DNA of 64,000 nt from Pseudomonadota bacterium (GTDB lineage Bacteria; Desulfobacterota; Binatia; UBA9968), in contig JAJPJQ010000030.1 of assembly GCA_021324155.1 (NCBI GenBank), positions 29,204 to 93,203 of the forward strand, written 5' to 3'. Made by a program: the position numbers and the translations under genes. Shown here piece by piece: positions 33,295-41,999 of the stretch (position 1 is its first letter; every line of letters begins with the position of its first letter). The notes under the pieces are model-generated. The model was not told the origin of the DNA. It did not search any database and worked only from the letters and a program-made list of their open reading frames with translations.

Positions 33295-34689
33295 GTGGCG
33301 AGCGTAAGCTTTCTCGGGGCCGCCGGCACCGTGACCGGCTCGCGCTTTCTCGTCGAGTCCGAAGGGCGGCGCGTGCTGATCGACTGCGGCCTCTTTCAGG
33401 GCAAATCCGAGCTCAAGCAGAAAAACTGGGCGCCGCTCGGCCTCGACCCGAAAACGCTCGACGCTGTCGTTCTTACGCATGCGCACATCGACCATACCGG
33501 CTACTTGCCGCGCGTCGTGCAGCAGGGCTTCGGCGGCCCCATTTTCGCGACGCCGCCGACGAAGGCGCTGCTCGACATCATGCTGCCGGACGCCGGGCGC
33601 CTGCAGGAAGAAGAGGCGCGCTTCGTCAATCAGGCCGGCTATTCGCGGCACAAGCCCGCGCTCGCGCTGTTTACCGAAGAGGACGCGCGGCGCGTACTGC
33701 CGCTCGTGCGCCGCGCGCCGTTCGGCGAGAGCTTCGAGGTCGCTCCGGGGATTTCGGTCACGTATCACCGCGTCGGTCACATCATCGGCGCGGGCTTCGT
33801 CGTCGTCGAGACGAAAAAGCCCGGCGGCGCTCAGCGGATCGTCTTCTCCGGGGACGTCGGCAGAAAAAACGTGCCGATCCTCAAAGACCCCGAGCCGATC
33901 GCCGCCGGCGACTACGTCGTGCTCGAATCGACGTACGGCGACCGACTGCACGGCGCCGAAGATCCCAAAGAGGCGCTCGCGCGCGTGTGCGAGCGCGTCG
34001 TCAAGAGCGCCGGCATCTTGTTGATTCCGGCGTTCGCCGTCGGCAGAACGCAGGAGGTGCTTTACCATATGCGCACGCTCCAGCGCGAAGGGCGGCTTTC
34101 GCCGAAGCTGCCGATCTTTGTCGACAGCCCGATGGCGATCTCCGCCGTCGATCTCTACTGCGAATACACACCCGAGCACGATTTCGAGATGGAGCAGCTG
34201 CGAAGTCAGGGAGCCTGCCCGATCGAAGGCCCGTCGATGCAGTTCGCGCGTTCGTCGGATGAATCCAAGCGCCTCAACAATCTGCGCGGGCCGGCGGTGA
34301 TTCTCTCCGCCTCCGGCATGTTGAATGGCGGGCGCATCCTCCATCATCTCGTGCGCCGTCTGCCCGATCCCGACACCGTGCTGCTCTTCGTTGGCTACCA
34401 GGCCGAGGGAACGCTCGGCCGGCGCATCCTCGAAGGCGCCAAGGACGTCGAGGTGCTCGGCCACTCGGTGCACGTCGCAGCCCAAATCGAGGAGATCCCT
34501 GCGCTGTCTGCGCACGCGGACTCAAAAGAGCTGCTCGACTGGCTCGCCGACATTCCGGAGAAGCCGCGCGAAGTCTTTCTGGTTCATGGAGAAGACAAGG
34601 CGCGCAACGCCTTCGCCGACTCCATTCGCCAGAAGCTCGGCTTTGAGGTCTCGCTGCCAAAGCAGGACGAGAGCCGCGAGCTCGAGTGA
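33295..34689 (+). CDS. MBL-fold beta-CASP ribonuclease (CPSF/RNase J-like)
   Basis: A 464-residue metallo-beta-lactamase-fold protein. The start is probably GTG 33295, giving M-A-S-V-S-F-L-G-A-A-G-T-V-T-G-S; a TTG at 33277 is also in frame. The zinc motif T-H-A-H-I-D-H is at about residue 60. The beta-CASP domain shows F-V-D-S-P-M-A, S-A-S-G-M-L-N-G-G-R and the C-terminal R-M-M-B-L-like S-A-H-A-D segment. Such enzymes cut or trim RNA in archaea and bacteria (aRNase J/CPSF type). It overlaps the LOG-family gene by one base, and the pair seems an operon. Confidence 0.9.
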   Translation: MASVSFLGAAGTVTGSRFLVESEGRRVLIDCGLFQGKSELKQKNWAPLGLDPKTLDAVVLTHAHIDHTGYLPRVVQQGFGGPIFATPPTKALLDIMLPDAGRLQEEEARFVNQAGYSRHKPALALFTEEDARRVLPLVRRAPFGESFEVAPGISVTYHRVGHIIGAGFVVVETKKPGGAQRIVFSGDVGRKNVPILKDPEPIAAGDYVVLESTYGDRLHGAEDPKEALARVCERVVKSAGILLIPAFAVGRTQEVLYHMRTLQREGRLSPKLPIFVDSPMAISAVDLYCEYTPEHDFEMEQLRSQGACPIEGPSMQFARSSDESKRLNNLRGPAVILSASGMLNGGRILHHLVRRLPDPDTVLLFVGYQAEGTLGRRILEGAKDVEVLGHSVHVAAQIEEIPALSAHADSKELLDWLADIPEKPREVFLVHGEDKARNAFADSIRQKLGFEVSLPKQDESRELE

Positions 34690-35498
34690 TGCGCATCAAA
34701 GATTTGCTTCCACACCGGGTCGAAACCAACGACGACAACGCCAAAAAAGTTTCCCAAACGCGGTGGGGGAAAACGCCCGGCGCGGACGAGGAAATCCGCT
34801 TTCTCTACGGCCCGCAGGAGCGCACCCGCGAGCTCGTTCGCGCGCTGAAAATCTTCTGCGAGTTCATGCGCGGCTTTCGCACGCTCCATTTCGTCGGCCC
34901 GTGCGTCACGGTCTTCGGCTCGGCGCGCTTTCGCGACGACCATGAATATTACCGCATGGCGCGCGACCTCGGCGCGCGGCTCACGCGTGCGGGATTTACC
35001 GTCATGACCGGCGGCGGACCGGGCATCATGGAGGCGGCGAACCGCGGCGCGAAAGAGGCCGGCGGCCGTTCGATCGGCTGCAACATCGAGCTGCCCGAGG
35101 AGCAGAAGCCCAATCAGTATCTCGACAAATGGATCACCTTCCGCCATTTCTACGTGCGCAAGGTGATGCTGGTGAAATATTCCTACGCCTTCGTCGCGCT
35201 GCCGGGCGGCTTCGGAACGTTGGACGAGATCTTCGAGACCGCAGTCTTGATCCAGACGGGCAAGATCAAAGAATTTCCGCTGGTGCTGATGGGACGCGAA
35301 TACTGGCGACCGCTGCTGGAGTTCATGCGCGATCGGCTCATCAAAGAAGGGACGATCGATCGTGACGACACGGAGCGTATCATCGTCACCGATTCAGCGG
35401 AGGATGCGGTCAAGTCGATCACCGATATCGCGCTCGGCCGCTTCGGCTTGAGCTATCAAGCGCCGCGCTTCAAGCGCCGGTGGATATTGTGGGAATGA
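34689..35498 (+). CDS. LOG family protein (TIGR00730, nucleotide 5'-monophosphate phosphoribohydrolase-like)
   Basis: A 269-residue Rossmann-fold protein. The conserved motif T-G-G-G-P-G-I-M-E-A-A-N-R-G-A and the second P-G-G-F-G-T-L-D-E-I-F-E-T signature are both complete. Members hydrolyse cytokinin nucleotides or cleave nucleotide 5'-monophosphates. The N-terminal 60 residues are an extension not found in short LOG proteins. The ATG at 34689 overlaps the previous stop (TGATG). It is coupled to the RNase gene, which could link RNA breakdown to nucleotide salvage; that link is inference. Confidence 0.92.
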   Translation: MRIKDLLPHRVETNDDNAKKVSQTRWGKTPGADEEIRFLYGPQERTRELVRALKIFCEFMRGFRTLHFVGPCVTVFGSARFRDDHEYYRMARDLGARLTRAGFTVMTGGGPGIMEAANRGAKEAGGRSIGCNIELPEEQKPNQYLDKWITFRHFYVRKVMLVKYSYAFVALPGGFGTLDEIFETAVLIQTGKIKEFPLVLMGREYWRPLLEFMRDRLIKEGTIDRDDTERIIVTDSAEDAVKSITDIALGRFGLSYQAPRFKRRWILWE

Positions 35499-35570
35499 TC
35501 GTGCAGACACAAGGCTCCAACTGAATAGCAAGTCGACCGGCGCGTCTAACCCGGCAACCGGAGGTTGTGT

Positions 35571-36332
35571 ATGGTTGTCACTGAAACGCCGCAGCGGACG
35601 CTTGCGGCGCTCGTTCTAGGGGTGTGCCTGATCGCCGGTCTCGCCGCCGGCGGCTACTTCATCGGCAGGGGCGGATCGCGCTTCAAATCCGATACGCGCA
35701 CGGTAACTGTAAAGGGCCTGGTCGAACGCGAGGTCAAGGCGGATCAGGCGGTCTGGTCGCTGCGCGTGCGGCGCGCGGGCGACGATCTGAAAGACGCGCA
35801 AGCGAAAATCACCGCGGATCGCGACGCCGTGGTGGCGTTTCTGAAAAAGCAGGGCTTCAAGGACGGCGAGATCGAGCCCCAGCCGATCGTGATCTTCGAC
35901 AAGCTCGCCCGCCAGTACGGACAGAACCAGAACGAACGCTTTCGCTACGTCGTCAGCGCCGCCGTTGACATCCGCACGGCTAACGTCGAATTGGTGCGCT
36001 CGTCGCTCGGTGCGACCGACGAGCTGCTCAAGTCGGGTATCGTTCTCGACGGCGAAAACGAGGGGAGAGCCGCGAATCCGCGCTACGTCGTTTCGAAATT
36101 CAACGAGCTTCGGCCGGAGCTTTTGGCGGAGGCGACGAAGAACGCGCGCAAGATCGCCGAGCAGTTCGCCGCCGACTCGGGCACGCGCGTCGGTAGCATC
36201 CGCTCGGCCAATCAGGGGACGATCCAGATCTTCGGCACCGACGGCAACGACGAATCGGCGCCGTACAGCCAGACCAGCACGCCGGCGAAAAAGATCCGCG
36301 TCGTCAGCACCTTCGAGTTCGAGTTGAAATGA
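35571..36332 (+). CDS. SIMPL domain (DUF541) membrane-anchored protein
   Basis: A 253-residue protein with an N-terminal membrane segment (A-A-L-V-L-G-V-C-L-I-A-G-L-A-A-G-G-Y-F-I-G) followed by the SIMPL core T-V-T-V-K-G-L-V-E-R-E-V-K-A-D-Q-A-V-W. ATG 35571 has GGAGG at 35560-35564; an in-frame TTG two codons earlier is less likely. It resembles the outer-membrane SIMPL protein group with anchor and is distinct from the secreted version at 32458. Function in envelope stress is inferred from the family. Confidence 0.9.
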   Translation: MVVTETPQRTLAALVLGVCLIAGLAAGGYFIGRGGSRFKSDTRTVTVKGLVEREVKADQAVWSLRVRRAGDDLKDAQAKITADRDAVVAFLKKQGFKDGEIEPQPIVIFDKLARQYGQNQNERFRYVVSAAVDIRTANVELVRSSLGATDELLKSGIVLDGENEGRAANPRYVVSKFNELRPELLAEATKNARKIAEQFAADSGTRVGSIRSANQGTIQIFGTDGNDESAPYSQTSTPAKKIRVVSTFEFELK

Positions 36333-36474
36333 TATCCGCTGGCCGGCTTCGCTGATCCCGTTGCGATAGTTTCTGCCAAAAAATACAGGTTGCTCCCATA
36401 ACGCCGATCCTATAGGATTGGCTCAGGAGGCGAATGATACTCCGATATCTATCTTAACGGCGCGCAAGAGGAGG

Positions 36475-36583
36475 AAAGCCCGGCTCGCGGCTTTTAATGG
36501 TAAAGACCTCCGGGTCGCAGCGATTGGTCGCTCCACGACGTGACCCGCCCTCTTCCAATAGCTTAAAGGCGAATCGCCTTTAA
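36475..36583 (+). other. structured leader region with three stem-loops
   Basis: The 267-base gap (36333-36599) holds no gene. It has AAAGCC (36475-36480) paired with GGCTTT (36489-36494), then a nested stem CGGGTC (36511-36516) with GACCCG (36542-36547) that encloses AGCGA-TTGG-TCGCT (36519-36532). Finally there is a 10-bp-arm dyad TTAAAGGCGA-A-TCGCCTTTAA (36563-36583) just ahead of the ribosome site of the 36600 gene. This could be a cis-acting RNA or an operator. It matches no riboswitch I know. Confidence 0.45.
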
Positions 36584-36599
36584 TCGTAAGGAGAGAACC

Positions 36600-37139
36600 A
36601 TGAATCCTCTTTGGGTGCTCGCCATTCCTTTGGCGCTTGTGATCATTGGAATGGTATTGAATAGCGTCGGCCTCTCATTCGACCAGCCCCCGAGTTCGAC
36701 CGAGCAGGATCCCGCCAGGCGATTGGAAGCCGAGAGACTGGCCTATCAAGGTTTGTTCAACGAACAGCGAAAACGCGCTTTGACGCGGCAAAAGAGAGTC
36801 GGCCAGTACGGCTGGCTCTTGCTCATCGCGTTCATCGGGGCCTTTTGGTGGATGTACGCGGATACAGTAGTCAAAGCCGCGGGCTGGAACCAAGTCGCGA
36901 CGATTCAGACGATGCCGGTGGCTGAAGGAAAAGACATGGTGCTGTCCGTGACGCTCCGCGACGGGAGCAATATCAAATACCTTGTTAAACCGATGGCCGC
37001 CGGCGCTCCGGCGCAGGAGGGCCAAGACGGCTTCTCCAAGGACTCGGTGCCCGCTTGGGAGGTCTCGCGCTTGGGTACGGCGGTAAGCAGCGGCACGCAG
37101 GCGCTGCCGCTCGGCGTTGCCCTCAAGATCGCCAACTAG
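36600..37139 (+). CDS. unknown membrane protein with two helices
   Basis: A 179-residue protein that I do not recognise. Residues 3-23 (P-L-W-V-L-A-I-P-L-A-L-V-I-I-G-M-V-L) and about 62-80 (Y-G-W-L-L-L-I-A-F-I-G-A-F-W-W) are membrane segments separated by a charged helical loop. The C-terminal 100 residues are a beta-rich hydrophilic tail. AAGGAGAGAA precedes the ATG. A strong terminator lies 16 nt behind the stop. The structured leader in front suggests regulated expression. Confidence 0.8.
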   Translation: MNPLWVLAIPLALVIIGMVLNSVGLSFDQPPSSTEQDPARRLEAERLAYQGLFNEQRKRALTRQKRVGQYGWLLLIAFIGAFWWMYADTVVKAAGWNQVATIQTMPVAEGKDMVLSVTLRDGSNIKYLVKPMAAGAPAQEGQDGFSKDSVPAWEVSRLGTAVSSGTQALPLGVALKIAN

Positions 37140-37154
37140 TCGATCAACGAAGTT

Positions 37155-37192
37155 CAGGAGAAGGCGGCAGACGCCGCCTTCTCCTGTTTTTT
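37155..37192 (+). terminator. strong rho-independent terminator
   Basis: A perfect 14-bp stem, CAGGAGAAGGCGGC with the loop AGAC and the reverse complement, followed by six T (37187-37192). It ends the 36600 transcript. The gene converging from the right stops inside the T-tract. Confidence 0.9.
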
Positions 37193-38054
37193 AGCTTTTG
37201 TACTTCTCGTCGAGCGCGTATTTTTCCTTGAGCCCGATGATATCGTGGAAGTCGTCGAACGAGATCAGCCGGTCGATGATCTCGTGCGTAGTGCCTGCGC
37301 GGCGCAGCGTCGAGTAGACGTTTTCGAGCGCGCGCGCAGAGGCGTAGAGCGGCCCGAGCGGCCAGACGATCAGCTGGAAGCCCAATTCTTTCAACTCTTC
37401 GGGGCCCATGGTCGGCGTCACGCCGCGCTCGATCATGTTCGCCACCAGGGGGCCGGGCACGCTGCGACCGATCTCGCGCATCTCCTCCTTCGTATTCGGC
37501 GCCTCGATGAAGACGGCGTCGGCGCCCGCTTCCTTGAAGGCGCGTCCGCGGCGGATCGCCTCTTCTAATCCCAGCGCCTGGCGCGCGTCGGTGCGCGCGA
37601 CGATGAAAAAGTCGTCGGTGCCGCGCGCGTCGATCGCCGCGCGCAGTTTTTTTAAATATTCTTCGAGCGGCACGACCTGCTTGCCTTTCATGTGGCCGCA
37701 GCGCTTGGGCCAGATCTGGTCTTCGAGGAACATGCCGGCGGCGCCGCCGCGGATCAGCTCGCGAACCGTGCGGATCACGTTGACTGCGTTCCCGTAGCCG
37801 GTGTCTGCGTCGACGATCACCGGCAGCGGCGTGACCGAGCAGATGCGCTGCGACGCGGCGAGCAGGTCGGTCTGTGTGAGCAGGCCGAAGTCCGGCTCTC
37901 CCAGGAATGTCGCCGAGACGCTGTAGCCGGTGATGAAGATTACCTCGAAGCCGGCGCGCGAGGCGATCTTCGCGCTGAGGCAATCGTACACGCCGGGCAT
38001 GACGAGCACGCCTTTCTGCTGCAACGCGTCGCGGATCTTTTGCGCCTGAGTCAT
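37191..38054 (-). CDS. isocitrate lyase/PEP mutase family protein (oxaloacetate decarboxylase or methylisocitrate lyase-like)
   Basis: A 287-residue TIM-barrel enzyme. The family signatures are visible: D-A-D-T-G-Y-G-N (metal-binding Asp) and K-R-C-G-H, the active-site loop, which in methylisocitrate lyases is also KRCGH. Further points are A-R-T-D-A and E-A-P-N-T-K-E-E-M. The ATG at 38054 has GGGAGGTCC just upstream; the frame extends to 38114 without a better start. It could split 2-methylisocitrate or decarboxylate oxaloacetate. The substrate is not determined by sequence. Confidence 0.9.
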   Translation of the reverse strand: MTQAQKIRDALQQKGVLVMPGVYDCLSAKIASRAGFEVIFITGYSVSATFLGEPDFGLLTQTDLLAASQRICSVTPLPVIVDADTGYGNAVNVIRTVRELIRGGAAGMFLEDQIWPKRCGHMKGKQVVPLEEYLKKLRAAIDARGTDDFFIVARTDARQALGLEEAIRRGRAFKEAGADAVFIEAPNTKEEMREIGRSVPGPLVANMIERGVTPTMGPEELKELGFQLIVWPLGPLYASARALENVYSTLRRAGTTHEIIDRLISFDDFHDIIGLKEKYALDEKYKS

Positions 38055-38175
38055 AGGACCTCCCGTTTTTTGAATACCGCTGAAATGCTTAACACTCACG
38101 TCACGGCACGACAACCAAGATATTTGACATGAGAGGCTATTTTGTCTTATAAACCAACCCTATCGATAACATCCA

Positions 38176-38868
38176 ATGAGAATGCACCGTATCCTCACTT
38201 TCGTTTTCCTTTGTCTCGCGGCCGGCTGCAGACTGTCCGTGGTTCAAATCGAAAAAGAGGAATTGGCGCGTCTCGGCGGCGAAAGCAAAATTACCGTCGT
38301 CGTTTACAAGCCAAGTCAATTCAATTACTCGACCGCCGGGGATGCCGCTGCGGTCGGCCTAGTAGGCGCGCTTACAGGAGGGCTCGGTGGCGCCGCCTAT
38401 GGTGTCGCCAAGGAGGCGAAGGCGGATCGCTTCGTGAAGGAATATTCGTTGGAGGATCCAGTGGGCAGCGCCCGCGACGCCTTTATCGCCGGAATCACGG
38501 CCGGCATTGACCCCGGGCGTCTCGTGCCGGCACCGGAAACTTTAACGGACGATGGCGTCGCGGCGCTGCAAAAGAGCGTCGGCAGCGTGGTCGTCCTCGA
38601 TTTCAAAACCCGCCTATGGGGCTTCACCTCGGCGCCAATGCGTTTCTCGACGTATCAGGTCTCGTATGCCGTCAGAGCCAGATTCGTGCGCCTGTCGGAT
38701 GGCAAGACCCTATGGCAAGGCTACTGCGAGCATTTGGGCTCCGACGCGCAATGGCGGGCTACCTTCGACGAGTTCACGGCAAATTCAGGAGCATTGCTGA
38801 AGCAGAAGCTCACAGAATCGGCGGCTTCATGCGGCAAAGAACTCCTCCCTCAATTTTCGGGCAAGTAG
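38176..38868 (+). CDS. putative lipoprotein
   Basis: A 230-residue protein with a lipobox L-A-A-G-C ending at Cys18 after a hydrophobic core, so it is probably lipid-anchored. A glycine-rich G-L-V-G-A-L-T-G-G-L-G-G-A-A-Y-G stretch at about residues 60-80 looks like a Gly-zipper and may insert in a membrane. The rest is beta-rich and hydrophilic with one further Cys pair. The family is unknown to me. No nearby gene explains its role. Confidence 0.8.
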   Translation: MRMHRILTFVFLCLAAGCRLSVVQIEKEELARLGGESKITVVVYKPSQFNYSTAGDAAAVGLVGALTGGLGGAAYGVAKEAKADRFVKEYSLEDPVGSARDAFIAGITAGIDPGRLVPAPETLTDDGVAALQKSVGSVVVLDFKTRLWGFTSAPMRFSTYQVSYAVRARFVRLSDGKTLWQGYCEHLGSDAQWRATFDEFTANSGALLKQKLTESAASCGKELLPQFSGK

Positions 38869-38884
38869 CGGCGCGCAGCGGAGA

Positions 38885-39190
38885 TTACTTCTCTTTCCCC
38901 CAGAATTTCCCCAGCCAGCTGCCTTCGTCTTTTTTCGCGACCTGGTCCAATTCTCCGGGATCGAGCCAGATGCCGCCGCAGCCGGTGCACTGGTCGATCG
39001 CGATCTTTTGGTAGCTGCGCTCCTTGAGCGGCTCGCCGCATTTCGGACAGCGCATCGAGCAGATCTGCTTCAACGATTGCTTCGATTCCTTGTCCTGCTT
39101 CGCCTTTAGCTTCTCGATCAGCTCTTTTTCTTTCTTCACGAAATATTCATCTTCCAGCGCCTTCTTCCGCTCGTCCCATTTGTTGGCCAT
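38885..39190 (-). CDS. zf-TFIIB zinc-finger domain protein
   Basis: A 101-residue protein. The N-terminal half is charged helix (W-D-E-R-K-K-A-L-E-D-E-Y-F-V-K-K). The C-terminal half has M-R-C-P-K-C-G-E-P-L and the second pair Q-C-T-G-C-G-G-I-W-L-D-P-G-E-L, the typical zf-TFIIB layout. It probably binds zinc. Length and order match the family. It converges on the lipoprotein gene with 16 nt between. Confidence 0.92.
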   Translation of the reverse strand: MANKWDERKKALEDEYFVKKEKELIEKLKAKQDKESKQSLKQICSMRCPKCGEPLKERSYQKIAIDQCTGCGGIWLDPGELDQVAKKDEGSWLGKFWGKEK

Positions 39191-39360
39191 TGAGCCCTCC
39201 TTTCAGCGTTTTTACTAGAATAACCGCGGCTAAACAACGCGCGGAGCTTCGGGAGCGTACGGTGTTTACCTTATTGCGCAAAGCCCTTCGACTGCTACTT
39301 TGATAGGAGCTTTGAGGAGGGACCCCGATCCTTCCGGAAGAAGGGCGACAAACGCAACCC

Positions 39361-40524
39361 ATGAAATATACTGTGGCAATATCCGGCTCGTACGGAGGCA
39401 TGAACTTGGGCGACGAGGCGATTCTCGAATCGATTTTGAGAGAACTGCGATCGTCGCTCGACGTCGACGTCACTGTCTTTTCGCACAACGCGAAGGACAC
39501 CGAGCAGCGACACAAAGTCCGCGCCGTGGCGATACGCGAGCTGCACAAGAACGAAGTGCTCGAAGAGCTCCGCAAACTCGATCTTTTCATATTGGGTGGT
39601 GGCGGGATTCTTTACGACGATGTGGCGCAGACATTCCTGCGCGACGTCATTTGGGCCAAGGAACTGGATGTCCCGGTGATGATCTATGCCATTAGCGCGG
39701 GGCCGCTGAAGAGCGCTGAAGCGAAGCAGCTCGTCACGCAAGTGCTGAATCGCGTCGATCTCATCACCGTCCGCGAAGGCGAGGCGAAGCGAATTCTTAC
39801 CGACCTCGGCGTCGACCGCGACATCGAGATTACGAGCGATCCGGCGCTGCTGTTGAAGCCGCAAAACTTCACCAAAGAGATGCTCAAAAAAGAGGGGGTC
39901 AACCCGGATACCCCACTCGTGGGCTTCTCCGTCCGCGAGCCGGGGCCGGCGGCGCCGGACCTGAACATCGAGCAGTACCATGCGATGCTGGCGAACGCGG
40001 CGGACTATATGGTCGAGCGTTTCGATGCGCAGGTGCTTTTCGTTCCCATGGAGGGCGGCGAGAACAAAGACCCGCAGCACTCGCATGCGGTCATTTCGAA
40101 AATGGCCAACACGAAGCGCGCGGGCGTCCTCAAGGGCGAATATTCGTCGGGAGAGGTGCTCGGCCTGATGAAGCACATGGCGTTCGCCGTCGGCATGCGC
40201 CTGCATTTTCTGATCTTCGCCGGCATTCAGAAAGTGCCCTTCGTGCCGCTCCCTTACGCGTCCAAGGTTTCCGGCTTTCTGTCCGACCTGGAAATGCCTA
40301 TGCCGCCGATGACCGCGCTGAATATCGGCAAGCTCTGCGCCTATCTCGACCGCTCGTGGGATCTGCGCCACCAGTTGAAAAAGCGCCTCGAGGAAAAAGT
40401 GCCGCCGCTCCAGGAGCGCGCGAAGCGGACCAACGTCATGCTTTGCGAGCTGTTGCAGTCGCTCAAGCCCGAGCCGGTCGCGAGCGACGGTGCCGGAGAG
40501 GAAAACGCCGCGGGCAGCCACTAG
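39361..40524 (+). CDS. polysaccharide pyruvyl transferase family protein
   Basis: A 387-residue protein of the CsaB/WcaK family. Its N-terminus has I-S-G-S-Y-G-G-M-N-L-G-D-E-A-I, the first family signature; it then has L-F-I-L-G-G-G-G-I-L-Y-D-D and the C-terminal V-G-M-R-L-H-F-L-I-F-A-G. Such enzymes transfer pyruvate from PEP to cell-wall or exopolysaccharide sugars. No other polysaccharide gene is directly adjacent, although a guanylyltransferase and glycosyltransferases are elsewhere in the window. Confidence 0.9.
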   Translation: MKYTVAISGSYGGMNLGDEAILESILRELRSSLDVDVTVFSHNAKDTEQRHKVRAVAIRELHKNEVLEELRKLDLFILGGGGILYDDVAQTFLRDVIWAKELDVPVMIYAISAGPLKSAEAKQLVTQVLNRVDLITVREGEAKRILTDLGVDRDIEITSDPALLLKPQNFTKEMLKKEGVNPDTPLVGFSVREPGPAAPDLNIEQYHAMLANAADYMVERFDAQVLFVPMEGGENKDPQHSHAVISKMANTKRAGVLKGEYSSGEVLGLMKHMAFAVGMRLHFLIFAGIQKVPFVPLPYASKVSGFLSDLEMPMPPMTALNIGKLCAYLDRSWDLRHQLKKRLEEKVPPLQERAKRTNVMLCELLQSLKPEPVASDGAGEENAAGSH

Positions 40525-40560
40525 CCCGCGGCGCTGCCGCGCCCGAGCCCGGCTCTTGCT

Positions 40561-41997
40561 ATGCCTCCGCTAGCCCGGCCTGAAAACCCCGCCATTATCG
40601 AGCTTCCGCCGCGCCGCGCGCAGCTTGCGGCCGACGCCGACGTGCTTGTCGTCGGCGGCGGTCCGGCAGGTATCGGCGCCGCTCTCGGCGCCGCCGAGAC
40701 CGGCGCGCGCGTCGTGCTCGCCGAGCGCTACGGCTTCCTCGGCGGCAATGCGACGGCGGCGCTCGTCATGCCGCTGATGTCGTTTCACACGCAGCGGCCG
40801 CGCGCGGAAAAAAAAGGCTCGACGACGCTCTTCCCGACCGACCACGGCCGCGGCGAGCCGGTAATCGCCGGCGCGCTGACGAAGATGCTCGACGGGTTGG
40901 TGAAAGCCGGCGGCGCGATCGCGCCTTCGCTGAAGACCGGCTATGTCGTGCCGTTCGATCCGGAAGTCCTGAAACTCGTCGCCCTCGAGCTGCTGGACAC
41001 AGCCGGGGTGCGGTACCTTTTCCATGCGCTTGCGAGTGAGGTCATCGGCGAGCATGTCGTCAAAGGCGTCGTGTTCGAAACGAAGTCGGGCACGATTGTG
41101 ATCCGCGCGCGCGCCGTCGTCGACGCGACCGGCGACGGCGACATCGCCGCATACGCCGGCGCGCCATACACGGTCGGCCGCGAAGAGGATGGGCTGGTCC
41201 AGCCGATGACGCTCATGTTCCGCATGACGGAATTCGACCGCGCCGCTTTCGACGCCTACGTCAAGGCGCATCCCGGCGAATGGCGTGGCGTGCACGGCCT
41301 GTGGGATCTGGTGCGTCGCGCCACCGCGGAAGGAAAGCTCCGTCTCCCGCGCGAGGACATCTTGTTTTTCGCAACGCCGCACGAGCACGAGGTGAGCGTC
41401 AACAGCACGCGCGTCAATCGCTTCCTCGGCACCGATGTTTGGGACTGGTCGTGTGCCGAATGGGAGAGCCGGCGCCAGATGCGCGAGATCGCGGCGTTTC
41501 TGCGCGAATACGTCCCGGGTTTCGAAAAGTCCTATGTCGTCCAGAGCGGCGTGCATGTCGGCGTGCGCGAGACGCGGCGCATTCGCGGTGATTACGAGCT
41601 CACGGTCGAGGACATTCTCAACGCGCGGAAATTCTCGGACGTGATCGCGCGCAGCAGCTATCCGGTCGACATCCACAATCCCGAAGGCAGCGGAACGATG
41701 CTGAAGCGGCTGCCCCCCGGCGAGGCCTACGATATCCCGCTTCGCTGCCTGCTGCCGCAGAAGGTCGAAAATCTTCTCGTCGCCGGCCGCTGCATCTCGG
41801 GGACGCACGAGGCCCATTCTTCTTATCGCGTCATGCCGGTGTCGATGGCGACGGGGCAGGCCGCGGGCGTGTGCGCCGCGCTCGCGGTGCGGCGGGAGAA
41901 GCCGCCGCGCGCCGTACCGGTGGCGGAGGTGCAGGATGAATTGCTCCGCCAGGGCGCGATACTCGGCGACGGCGCCGGAGCGCGGCCGTCCAAATAA
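40561..41997 (+). CDS. FAD-dependent oxidoreductase (FAD_oxidored family)
   Basis: A 478-residue flavoprotein. The dinucleotide-binding motif is V-V-G-G-G-P-A-G-I-G-A-A near residue 30, followed by L-A-E-R-Y-G-F-L-G-G-N-A-T. The second FAD region is V-V-D-A-T-G-D-G-D-I-A-A and the C-terminal one is L-L-V-A-G-R-C-I-S-G-T-H-E-A-H-S-S. The protein belongs to the PF12831-type family. It has no signal peptide. The stop is 2 bases from the convergent tungstate ATPase gene. The substrate is unknown. Confidence 0.9.
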   Translation: MPPLARPENPAIIELPPRRAQLAADADVLVVGGGPAGIGAALGAAETGARVVLAERYGFLGGNATAALVMPLMSFHTQRPRAEKKGSTTLFPTDHGRGEPVIAGALTKMLDGLVKAGGAIAPSLKTGYVVPFDPEVLKLVALELLDTAGVRYLFHALASEVIGEHVVKGVVFETKSGTIVIRARAVVDATGDGDIAAYAGAPYTVGREEDGLVQPMTLMFRMTEFDRAAFDAYVKAHPGEWRGVHGLWDLVRRATAEGKLRLPREDILFFATPHEHEVSVNSTRVNRFLGTDVWDWSCAEWESRRQMREIAAFLREYVPGFEKSYVVQSGVHVGVRETRRIRGDYELTVEDILNARKFSDVIARSSYPVDIHNPEGSGTMLKRLPPGEAYDIPLRCLLPQKVENLLVAGRCISGTHEAHSSYRVMPVSMATGQAAGVCAALAVRREKPPRAVPVAEVQDELLRQGAILGDGAGARPSK

Positions 41998-41999
41998 AA

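Noticed and set aside
32458..34515. A single 685-residue frame that includes the SIMPL protein
   Set aside because: Only the C-terminal 238 residues from ATG 33174 look like a protein with signal peptide; the N-terminal extension is antisense to the RNase gene.
39331..39340. Palindrome CTTCCGGAAG upstream of the pyruvyl transferase gene
   Set aside because: A 10-base palindrome alone is expected by chance in this much sequence, and nothing else marks it as an operator.
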